Below are positions 1 through 5,321 of a stretch of 5,503 nt of DNA, in pieces; positions within the stretch are counted from its first letter, which is position 1, and each line of letters starts with the position of its first letter. The translations under genes and the position numbers were made by a program. The notes under the pieces were generated by a model, which was not told the DNA's origin, ran no database searches, and worked only from the letters and a program-made list of their open reading frames with translations. This DNA is from Anaerolineae bacterium (lineage in GTDB: Bacteria > Chloroflexota > Anaerolineae > UBA1429), in NCBI GenBank assembly GCA_007118555.1, contig SKRJ01000403.1:1-5503 (forward strand). Direction: 5' to 3'.

Positions 1-1144
1 GCCAACGGGCCGTGCGCACCCGGGGGAACTCGGACCAGGGCGCTGTCTCCTGATAGATGGCCTCGGACGAGGCGCGGTAGAATAGGCCATAGCGGGGGGC
101 CATGGTCTGAAGGATGGCGCTCTGCGCGGCCAGGCCCAGCACAGCCAGCAGCAGCGTCGGCCAGAGGGCGCGCAGCGGGAGCCACTCGTTCAGCCGCAGG
201 GGCGGGCGATCTGCCCAACGATGCACGCTGTCGGCCAGCGAGACCAGGAGCAACCCTGTGCCACACACCAGGGGCCCCATGGGGTCGCCCGGCCAGGCCA
301 TCGCCACCAACAGGAACAGCAGCCCCGGCACCAGCAGAGTCCGGTTGAGGCTATCGCGCAGGCCCACGAGACCGATCACGGCCAGCAACGCCACCGGCAG
401 CCCGGCCAGGTCCACCAGGGCCGTGGCCCGCGACATCAGGCCGGGGTGATCGGCCCAGCCAGCGATCAGATGCTGCCAGCCGATCTGGCCGTGGGCCTGA
501 TTCCAGAGCACCCAGGGCGCCAGCCCGACAAGAGTCAACACGCAAAAGATCCAAAAGGGGCCCTGTCGCAGCCGCTCAGGGCGGGTCGCGGCCAGCGTAA
601 GAACCAGCGACGGCAATAACAGCCATCCCAGCAGACCTACGTTGAGCAGCAGAGCCCCGACGAGGCCCGCAAGCAGAATACGTCCCACGGGCGGGGCGTC
701 CCTCGCGGTCCACAGCGGCGCCAGAAGCCACAGCGTCAGCGCCAGCAGCGCCCACTGGGGCGCGGCCACCGACACATGGCGCGAGGCCATCACAAAGGGC
801 GTTCCCAGGGCCACAAAGGCGGCCCCCAGGAGCCCGGCAGGCCCCGAGTAGAGGGCCGATCCCAGCAGATAGGCCGCCACGACGGCCACGACCCCCACCG
901 CTGCGTGGCCCAACCGCACCGCACCTTCACAGGGCATGCCATCCCGGGCCTGCATCCCCAGGCGCACCAGCAATGCGTGGCCCGCCGGTCCATCCAGATA
1001 GGCCAGGTCGGGGTGCTGGGCCTGCTGCCAGGCATACGCCTCGGCGCCCGTGAGGGGCACCGCGCCCAGGTCCACAAAGCGCAGGATGACGGCCAGACCG
1101 AGAATCAGCAGCAGGGGGAACAGATCGCGCTTGATCGATGTCAC
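1..1144 (-). CDS. GT39/ArnT-like membrane glycosyltransferase, N-terminal part (runs off left edge)
   Basis: An open minus-strand frame of 381 codons starts at GTG 1144-1142 and is still open at base 2. The start is fixed by AGGAGG (1158-1153) 8 nt upstream. The protein is a polytopic membrane protein: an N-terminal helix at about residues 9-24, then many Leu/Val/Ala-rich segments (about 80-118, 130-147, 155-187, 196-215, 245-262, 268-284, 328-345). GT-C family 39/83 features are visible: GAEAYAW (33-39) then HPDLAYLDGPAG (44-55), corresponding to the family's DEAYYW...HPDLGYFDHPP, and the loop WNQAHGQIGWQ (214-224), corresponding to WNxQHxWxSF. Such enzymes move sugars from polyprenyl-phosphate donors to lipid or protein acceptors at the outer face of the membrane. 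Oddly, the usual Asp of the DE pair is Ala35, HPP is GPA, and the Asp expected after SRxxxPD is replaced (SRHVSVAAP, 121-129). The fold assignment is strong; activity is uncertain. The C-terminal soluble part lies outside the window. Confidence 0.82.
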   Translation of the reverse strand, partial: MTSIKRDLFPLLLILGLAVILRFVDLGAVPLTGAEAYAWQQAQHPDLAYLDGPAGHALLVRLGMQARDGMPCEGAVRLGHAAVGVVAVVAAYLLGSALYSGPAGLLGAAFVALGTPFVMASRHVSVAAPQWALLALTLWLLAPLWTARDAPPVGRILLAGLVGALLLNVGLLGWLLLPSLVLTLAATRPERLRQGPFWIFCVLTLVGLAPWVLWNQAHGQIGWQHLIAGWADHPGLMSRATALVDLAGLPVALLAVIGLVGLRDSLNRTLLVPGLLFLLVAMAWPGDPMGPLVCGTGLLLVSLADSVHRWADRPPLRLNEWLPLRALWPTLLLAVLGLAAQSAILQTMAPRYGLFYRASSEAIYQETAPWSEFPRVRTARW

Positions 1145-1152
1145 GTGGGCGG

Positions 1153-1158
1153 CCTCCT
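1153..1158 (-). promoter_or_regulatory. Ribosome-binding site of the GT39-like gene
   Basis: AGGAGG read on the minus strand, 8 nt before GTG 1144-1142. It decides this GTG over later in-frame ATG codons, which would remove the first membrane helix and the DE-like loop. Confidence 0.8.
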
Positions 1159-1209
1159 GAAGGGATGTTTCGCTTGGCTCGTGGCATACAGGCGCATGTA
1201 CTGGCAGCG

Positions 1210-1238
1210 AGTCTACCCGGCTCGCACTGTGCTGGCAA
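1210..1238 (-). promoter_or_regulatory. Sigma70-type promoter for the GT39-like gene
   Basis: On the minus strand, TTGCCA (1238-1233) is followed by a 17-bp spacer and TAGACT (1215-1210). The -35 matches the consensus at 5 of 6 positions and the -10 at 4 of 6. Transcription would start near 1203, giving a leader of roughly 60 nt that ends at the AGGAGG site. It is divergent from the promoter at 1313-1341 and shares its -10 hexamer. Confidence 0.6.
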
Positions 1239-1312
1239 CCCCTACGCGATCTGGCAAGCCACGCATCGTGCGCGTCATCGGCAGGCGAGCCTTCCCCTGG
1301 CCCGCGCCCGGT

Positions 1313-1341
1313 TTGACGCGATGGGGTGACCGGCCTAGACT
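1313..1341 (+). promoter_or_regulatory. Sigma70-type promoter for the Eis-like gene
   Basis: TTGACG (1313-1318), a 17-bp spacer, then TAGACT (1336-1341): 5/6 and 4/6 consensus matches at ideal spacing. A start near 1348 gives a leader of about 38 nt, carrying the purine-rich ribosome-binding site GGAAGGGAG (1371-1379), 6 nt before the GTG at 1386. Confidence 0.65.
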
Positions 1342-1385
1342 GACCCTCGCGCCGACGGCAGGTACGCAAAGGAAGGGAGCGATGC

Positions 1386-2573
1386 GTGAGCAAGGTTACG
1401 GTTCGTGAGGTCAATGGAGAGGAGATGCTCGAGGCGTTGTATGCCATGCACGCCTATGCCTTTCGCTCCTCGCCGCCGCTCGCCGATCAGGCCGAGCGAG
1501 AGGAGACGCTGTTGCGCCGCGTGGGCGCCACCCACATCGCCGTCTATGATGATGACGAGCCGGTGGCCTGTGGCGCCAGCCGTCGCATGACCCAGCAGAT
1601 GCGCGGCGCGCTCTACCCCGCCGCCGGATTCCTGGATGTGACCACCCATCCGGCCGCTCGCCGCAAGGGGCACGCCCGCCTGCTATTGCATGCCCTGCTG
1701 CGGGCCGTGCACGAGGGAGGCGCCGTCTGCTCGGTCCTCTACCCCTTTCGCGAGTCATTCTACGAGCGCCTCGGTTATGTCGTGTTGCCGCAGGCCAAAC
1801 GTATCCAGTTGAGCCCCAGCGCGCTGCAGCCGCTGCTCAGACGGGCGCTGGACGGCCAGGTGCAGATGCTCCCCATCGAGGAGGGTTACGAGGCCTACCG
1901 CGCTTTTTGCGAGGGGCACCGCGAGCGCGTCCACGGCATGGCCCTGTTCGACCGCGACGATCGCCCTGAGGTGCGGCGCGGCGACCAGTGGGTGGCCCTG
2001 GCCACCGTGGGCAACCGGGTCGAGGGCGTGATGCTGTACGAGTTGCGGGGGAATCAGATCGCCCGGTTCAAGCTGCAGGCCAGTCGCTTTTACTACCGCT
2101 CGGCGGCGGGACGCTATCTCCTGCTCGATTGGATCGCGCGCCATATCGACCAGGCCGATCGCGCCGAGATCGTGCTGCCGCCCTATGAGCGGCCCGAGGG
2201 TTGGCTGGCCGACCTCAACCTGCAGATCGAGACGGCGTACCACATATCGGCCATGGTGCGCGTGCTGGACGTAGCCCGGCTCTCTGGCATGCACACCGGC
2301 CCGGGCGACCTGAAGCTGCGGATCAACGATACCATCTGCCCCTGGAACCAGGCCGCCTGGCGGTTGGCGACGGTGGATGGCAGCCTGCAGGTGACGCAGG
2401 CAGAAACCGCCCAGGGCGAGATCTCGATCCAGGGGCTGACGGCCCTTGTGTATGGCGTGTGCGACGCCGCCGAGCTCGAGGCGCGCGGCTGGGGCACCCT
2501 GGACGAAGACTCGCAAGCGACGCTGCAGAGCATGTTCCCCCTGCTGTGCCCTTATCTTCATGAGCGCTTTTAG
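1386..2573 (+). CDS. Eis-like GNAT N-acetyltransferase (GNAT + GNAT-like + SCP2-like domains)
   Basis: A 395-residue protein, the usual length for the Eis family (about 400), which acetylates amines from acetyl-CoA. The N-terminal GNAT domain (about 1-140) has the acetyl-CoA motif VTTHPAARRKGHARLL (85-100) and the family signature LYPFRESFYERLGY (118-131). Tyr126 there aligns with the proposed general acid of Mycobacterium tuberculosis Eis, also Tyr126. A second, degenerate GNAT-like domain spans about 150-290 and an SCP2-like domain about 295-395. The chain ends in Phe, as in characterised Eis proteins, where the terminal carboxylate acts as the catalytic base. GTG 1386 is chosen because GGAAGGGAG (1371-1379) is well placed and ATG 1382 lies in a frame that stops after eight codons. 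No signal peptide is seen, so it should be cytosolic. The physiological substrate cannot be read from the sequence: Eis members act on aminoglycosides and other polyamines, and environmental homologues are mostly unassigned. It appears monocistronic. Confidence 0.87.
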   Translation: MSKVTVREVNGEEMLEALYAMHAYAFRSSPPLADQAEREETLLRRVGATHIAVYDDDEPVACGASRRMTQQMRGALYPAAGFLDVTTHPAARRKGHARLLLHALLRAVHEGGAVCSVLYPFRESFYERLGYVVLPQAKRIQLSPSALQPLLRRALDGQVQMLPIEEGYEAYRAFCEGHRERVHGMALFDRDDRPEVRRGDQWVALATVGNRVEGVMLYELRGNQIARFKLQASRFYYRSAAGRYLLLDWIARHIDQADRAEIVLPPYERPEGWLADLNLQIETAYHISAMVRVLDVARLSGMHTGPGDLKLRINDTICPWNQAAWRLATVDGSLQVTQAETAQGEISIQGLTALVYGVCDAAELEARGWGTLDEDSQATLQSMFPLLCPYLHERF

Positions 2574-2599
2574 CGGATTCCAGACAAGGTTACTAGAAT

Positions 2600-2628
2600 T
2601 CGTCAGCAATCGTCGTTTGGTGTATGCT
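2600..2628 (+). promoter_or_regulatory. Possible weak promoter of the metX operon
   Basis: TCGTCA (2600-2605), a 17-bp spacer, then TATGCT (2623-2628), each 4/6 to consensus. The surrounding stretch is the most A+T-rich part of the gap. A short palindrome GTAT-GCT-ATAC (2622-2632) overlaps the -10 and could be an operator. This is much weaker than the two promoters at 1210-1341, so the assignment is tentative. A start near 2635 would give a leader of about 98 nt containing both hairpins. Confidence 0.3.
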
Positions 2629-2649
2629 ATACGATACAGTGCGTTTTAC

Positions 2650-2673
2650 CGGGGCGTCGTGGGTGGCGCCCCG
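2650..2673 (+). promoter_or_regulatory. Leader hairpin 1 upstream of metX
   Basis: CGGGGCG (2650-2656) pairs perfectly with CGCCCCG (2667-2673) around a 10-nt loop. No T-run follows, so it is not an intrinsic terminator for the Eis-like gene. Its arms can also pair with arms of the next hairpin (GGGCG/CGCCC), which suggests alternative folds. Confidence 0.5.
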
Positions 2674-2694
2674 TCGAGTGCATTCTATCATCGC

Positions 2695-2720
2695 ATGCGG
2701 CGCCCGCTCGGGCGTTGCAT
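2695..2720 (+). promoter_or_regulatory. Leader hairpin 2, directly before the metX ribosome-binding site
   Basis: The arm ATGCGGCGCCC (2695-2705) pairs over 11 positions with GGGCGTTGCAT (2710-2720) around the loop GCTC. Two of the pairs are G-U. The stem ends 2 nt before the Shine-Dalgarno GAGGAG, where it could tune ribosome access. A second copy of TGCAT at 2679-2683 could capture ATGCG (2695-2699) instead of 2716-2720, opening the base of this stem. Feedback control by a methionine-pathway metabolite is inference. No known SAM or SAH riboswitch consensus was recognised. Confidence 0.5.
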
Positions 2721-2722
2721 TT

Positions 2723-2728
2723 GAGGAG
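2723..2728 (+). promoter_or_regulatory. Ribosome-binding site of metX
   Basis: GAGGAG, 5 nt before GTG 2734, supports this non-ATG start. It sits immediately 3' of leader hairpin 2. Confidence 0.8.
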
Positions 2729-2733
2729 ATATC

Positions 2734-3930
2734 GTGGCAACTGACGAGACATTCGAGATCGCGCAGGCCTCCAAGCTGGGCGGCGCCCACAGCGTGGGGC
2801 TCGTCGAGACCAAGACGTGGACCTTTGAGGATCCCCCTCTCATGCTGGATTGCGGCCAGGTTCTCACCCCGGTCACCCAGGCCTACGAAACCTATGGCGA
2901 GCTGAGTCCCGAGCGTGACAATGCGATCCTGATCTTTCACGCCCTCTCGGGCGATGCCCATGTAGCCGGCTATCACGCACCCGACGATCAGCGCCCCGGC
3001 TGGTGGGATACCATGGTGGGCCCTGGCAAGGCTTTTGATACCGACAAGTACTTTTTGATCTGTGCCAACGTGATCGGCGGATGCCGGGGAAGCACGGGCC
3101 CATCGAGCATCAACCCCGCCACGGGGCGACCGTACGGGCCCGATTTCCCGATCCTGACCCTCAGCGACATGGTGCGCGCCCAGGAGCGCCTGGTCACGCA
3201 TCTGGGCATCGACAAGCTGCTGGCCGTCACCGGCGGGAGCATGGGCGGCATGATGGCGTTGGATTGGGCCGTCCGCTTTCCTGACCGGGTGCACGCCGTG
3301 GTGGCCATCGCAACCACAGCCCGCATCACGGCCCAGAGTATCGCGTTCAACGAGGTGGGCCGCCAGGCCATCATGTCCGACCCCCATTGGAAGCAGGGCG
3401 ACTATTACGATGGCCCCTCGCCCGAGAGCGGGCTGGCCGTGGCCCGCATGATCGGCCATATCACCTATCTGTCGGACGAGCAGATGCACCGCAAGTTTGG
3501 GCGTCGGCTGCAGGATCGGGATGCCCTCTGCTATGACTTTGGCACCGAGTTCCAGGTCGAGAGCTATTTGCGGTACCAGGGCAACTCGTTCGTGCGCCGT
3601 TTTGACGCCAACAGCTATCTGTACATCACCAAGGCCATCGACTATTTCGATCTGGCCAACGGCCACCGCTCCCTGGTCGAATCGCTGGAACGGGCCCAGT
3701 CCGAGTTCCTGGTGATCTCCTTTACCAGCGACTGGCTGTTCCCCGCGGAGCAGGCCAAAGAGCTGGTGCGCGCCCTGCAGGCCAACGGGCTCCTGACCAC
3801 CTTTTTAGAGATCATGAGCAACTATGGCCACGATGCCTTTTTGCTGCCCAATGACGAGATGTCGGCGGCGGTGAGCGGCTTTTTGACCCACGCGCAGAAA
3901 CACGTACGCGATCAAGGTGGGCGGCCATGA
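2734..3930 (+). CDS. metX: Homoserine O-acyltransferase MetX
   Basis: A cytosolic alpha/beta-hydrolase-fold enzyme of 398 residues (family about 350-400) that acylates the hydroxyl of L-homoserine from acetyl-CoA or succinyl-CoA, the committed step to methionine. Visible motifs: HALSGDAHVAGYH (69-81), GGCRGSTGPSSINPATG (115-131), nucleophile elbow GGSMGG with Ser169, conserved Arg238 in ARMIGHITYLSD (237-248), YLRYQG...RFDANSYLYITKA (278-301), catalytic Asp333 in TSDWLFP and His366-Asp367 in GHDAF. All catalytic-triad residues are present, so it should be active. The GTG start is supported by GAGGAG at 2723-2728. It leads a metX-metW-GNAT operon with a 4-bp overlap to metW. The GST variant of the GGCxG(T/S)TGP motif and the adjacent metW recall the pseudomonad-type MetX that uses succinyl-CoA and needs MetW; acyl-donor choice remains unproven. 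A serine or other hydroxyl acceptor is less likely. Confidence 0.95.
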   Translation: MATDETFEIAQASKLGGAHSVGLVETKTWTFEDPPLMLDCGQVLTPVTQAYETYGELSPERDNAILIFHALSGDAHVAGYHAPDDQRPGWWDTMVGPGKAFDTDKYFLICANVIGGCRGSTGPSSINPATGRPYGPDFPILTLSDMVRAQERLVTHLGIDKLLAVTGGSMGGMMALDWAVRFPDRVHAVVAIATTARITAQSIAFNEVGRQAIMSDPHWKQGDYYDGPSPESGLAVARMIGHITYLSDEQMHRKFGRRLQDRDALCYDFGTEFQVESYLRYQGNSFVRRFDANSYLYITKAIDYFDLANGHRSLVESLERAQSEFLVISFTSDWLFPAEQAKELVRALQANGLLTTFLEIMSNYGHDAFLLPNDEMSAAVSGFLTHAQKHVRDQGGRP

Positions 3931-4553
3931 GTTGGACGGCCCGCTCACGCGAGACCAAGCGCCGCCTCGATTACGAGCTCATCAGCGAGTTGGTGCCGCA
4001 CCACTCGCGTATATTGGATCTGGGCTGCGGCGATGGCCAGTTGCTGGCGGACCTGATGCACAACAAGAACTGTGAGGTGCGCGGCATCGAGATCGACCAG
4101 GCCCATGTCCGCAACTGCATCCAGCGGGGCCTGCCCGTGTATCACGGGGACATGCTGGAGGGCATGCAGCACTATCGCGATGGCTCCTTTGACCTGGTGA
4201 TTCTCAGCCAGACGCTCCAGCAGGCCAGCGATCCCATTCGCGTGATCCACACCATGTTGCGCGTCGGTCAGCGGGCGATCATCAGCTTTCCCAACTTTGG
4301 CTGGTGGCACACCCGGCTGCAGCTCTTACTGACGGGCCGGATGCCGCGCCACCGGCTTTTGCCGTACGAGTGGTACAATACGCCCAACGTCCACCTGTGC
4401 ACCGTCAAGGATTTTCGCGCCCTCTGTCGGGAGGAGGGGCTCGACGTGCTTCACGAGATCTTTTTGGCGCCCCCCGCCCGCCGGGTCGGACCCCTGCTGT
4501 CCAATTGGCGCGCAGGCCTGGCGATTTTCGAGGTGCGCAAGGCCGATTCCTGA
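3927..4553 (+). CDS. metW: Methionine biosynthesis protein MetW
   Basis: A 208-residue class I methyltransferase-fold protein, the normal MetW length. Motif I is ILDLGCGDGQLL (29-40); the acidic ribose-binding position lies in GIEID (53-57); then come GDML (74-77) and FDLVILSQTLQQ (88-99). The C-terminal half carries the MetW hallmarks SFPNFGWWHTRLQL (120-133), TGRMP (136-140) and WYNTPNVHLCTVKDF (149-163). The ATG overlaps the metX stop as ATGA (3927-3930), so translation is probably coupled; AGGTGG (3915-3920) lies 6 nt upstream. In several proteobacteria MetW is required for, or strengthens, MetX-dependent homoserine acylation. No methyl-transfer substrate is established for it, although the SAM pocket looks intact here. 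A SAM-sensing role towards MetX is an attractive but unproven reading. Confidence 0.95.
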   Translation: MSWTARSRETKRRLDYELISELVPHHSRILDLGCGDGQLLADLMHNKNCEVRGIEIDQAHVRNCIQRGLPVYHGDMLEGMQHYRDGSFDLVILSQTLQQASDPIRVIHTMLRVGQRAIISFPNFGWWHTRLQLLLTGRMPRHRLLPYEWYNTPNVHLCTVKDFRALCREEGLDVLHEIFLAPPARRVGPLLSNWRAGLAIFEVRKADS

Positions 4554-4562
4554 CCCCTACCC

Positions 4563-4567
4563 GGAGG
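4563..4567 (+). promoter_or_regulatory. Ribosome-binding site fixing the start of the AaaT-like GNAT
   Basis: GGAGG, 6 nt before ATG 4574. The reading frame is open back to 4304, inside metW, but only this ATG has a proper ribosome-binding site and begins where homology to GNAT proteins begins. Confidence 0.85.
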
Positions 4568-4573
4568 CGTGCC

Positions 4574-5149
4574 ATGGTGGACCCCACGGAACGCGAACAG
4601 CCCGCGCAGACCCCCTGGACCCTGCGGGGCCTCGAGCCCGAGGATTATGCCGATTGGCACGCCATCCGCATGTGCCCCCGCGTGCAGCACAACACCCTGG
4701 GGCTCCCCTATATGACGGTGGCCGCGGCCAGGGCGCGACTGGCCAGCCTCCCCGACAATGCCTATGCCATCGCCGCCGAGCTGGACGGGCACGTGGTGGG
4801 CCAGGCCTGGCTGCAACGGCGATCGGGCCGCTGCAGCCATGTGGGCCAGCCGGGGATCATGGTGCACGATGACTATACAGGTCGGGGTATCGGCAGCGCC
4901 CTGCTGGAGGCCGCCATCGACCTGGCCGAGAACTGGCTCGGCATGCAGCGGCTCGAGCTCGAGGTGTACACCGACAACGCCGCCGCCATCGGGCTCTATC
5001 GCAAGTTTAGTTTCACCGTGGAAGGCACCAAACGCCGCTGCGTCCTGCGCAATGGCGTCTATGTGGACACGCATCTGATGGCTCGCCTCAAGCCCCCGGC
5101 AGACCCTGCCAGCGGCTCAGGAGCCCCTGCGCCCGCCGAACAGGGCTAG
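4574..5149 (+). CDS. GNAT N-acetyltransferase, YhhY/AaaT-like (possible amino-acid N-acetyltransferase)
   Basis: A 191-residue single-domain GNAT that begins with GLEPEDYADWHAI (19-31). It has the acetyl-CoA motif GIMVHDDYTGRGIGSALL (94-111) and the motif B region LELEVYTDNAAAIGLYRKF (127-145), with Asn135 and Tyr142 in the usual places; the common Gly before Phe is Ser146. Several stretches closely resemble E. coli YhhY (AaaT), recalled from memory: QHNTLGLP (38-45), ELDGHVVG (69-76), DNAAAIGLYRKF, and LRNGVYVDTHLMARLK (158-173). AaaT is reported to N-acetylate L-methionine and L-phenylalanine, which fits a gene 20 bp downstream of metW in the same operon. The last 18 or so residues are Pro/Ala/Gly-rich and poorly conserved; their codons overlap a decayed minus-strand methyltransferase. 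GNAT is near certain and the AaaT-like subgroup likely. The substrate is inferred, and related members act on other amines or protein N-termini. Confidence 0.85.
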   Translation: MVDPTEREQPAQTPWTLRGLEPEDYADWHAIRMCPRVQHNTLGLPYMTVAAARARLASLPDNAYAIAAELDGHVVGQAWLQRRSGRCSHVGQPGIMVHDDYTGRGIGSALLEAAIDLAENWLGMQRLELEVYTDNAAAIGLYRKFSFTVEGTKRRCVLRNGVYVDTHLMARLKPPADPASGSGAPAPAEQG

Positions 5150-5276
5150 CTCGAACGCCTTGAAGAAACAGTCCACGTCCTGATACCCGATCCGGCGCAG
5201 CCAGTCGCACTGCCTGCGCCTGCCTGCGCGCGTGGGTCAGATGGTGTAGACAGATGGAGAAAGAGCGAGACCCGCT
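5117..5276 (-). pseudogene. C-terminal remnant of a SAM-dependent methyltransferase, frameshifted
   Basis: Read on the minus strand, codons down to the TGA at 5119-5117 give WLRRIGYQDVDCFFK then ELALFGGRRGS. This is the typical last strand-helix-strand of small class I methyltransferases (WLRxAGFxDVDCfwK...FAlFGG). Upstream this frame hits a TGA, but a neighbouring frame reads HHLTHARRQ and joins it exactly if one copy of a 10-bp tandem duplication (5211-5230) is removed. The sequence further upstream (ERVSLFLHL in a third frame) suggests more damage. The SAM-binding N-terminal half is absent, so no functional methyltransferase can be made. The remnant converges on the GNAT gene and overlaps its last 33 bases. 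The 5' limit is approximate. It is not MetW-derived by motif. Confidence 0.68.
5211..5230. repeat. 10-bp tandem duplication inside the methyltransferase remnant
   Basis: TGCCTGCGCC (5211-5220) is followed at once by TGCCTGCGCG (5221-5230), 9 of 10 identical. Collapsing it restores a continuous minus-strand frame across the break, so it is the likely inactivating lesion. Confidence 0.75.
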
Positions 5277-5279
5277 CAC

Positions 5280-5321
5280 CCTGGCAATGCAGAGCGCTCG
5301 CGTCAGTCGCTCTGGGCCAGG
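5280..5321. terminator. Strong imperfect hairpin between convergent sequences, possible terminator
   Basis: CCTGGC (5280-5285) pairs with GCCAGG (5316-5321), and CAGAGCG (5290-5296) pairs with CGCTCTG (5308-5314), around an 11-nt loop. An internal loop of AATG against a single G separates the two stems, giving 13 pairs in all. It lies about 130 bp past the stop of the metX operon and is bidirectional, but no T-run follows on either strand. It may be a termination or 3'-end processing site. A remnant of a dispersed palindrome is the alternative. Confidence 0.4.

Noticed and set aside
114..1408. Several plus-strand open frames opposite the glycosyltransferase
   Set aside because: Their products are Arg/Gln/Pro-rich with no recognisable motif, while the minus-strand frame is a coherent membrane protein with ribosome-binding site and promoter.
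2594..2599. TAGAAT as -10 of a metX promoter
   Set aside because: The hexamer is good, but nothing like a -35 occurs at 16-18 bp upstream, where the end of the Eis-like gene lies.
2650..2673. Intrinsic terminator of the Eis-like gene
   Set aside because: There is no T-run after the stem, and it lies about 77 bp past the stop codon, next to the metX start region.
2574..2733. Known SAM or SAH riboswitch before metX
   Set aside because: None of the conserved core sequences of SAM-I, SAM-II or SAH classes could be found; only generic hairpins are present.
4304..4573. Upstream extension of the GNAT reading frame inside metW
   Set aside because: It lies out of frame over the well-conserved metW, has no ribosome-binding site, and has a composition typical of an antiframe; GGAGG and homology place the start at 4574.
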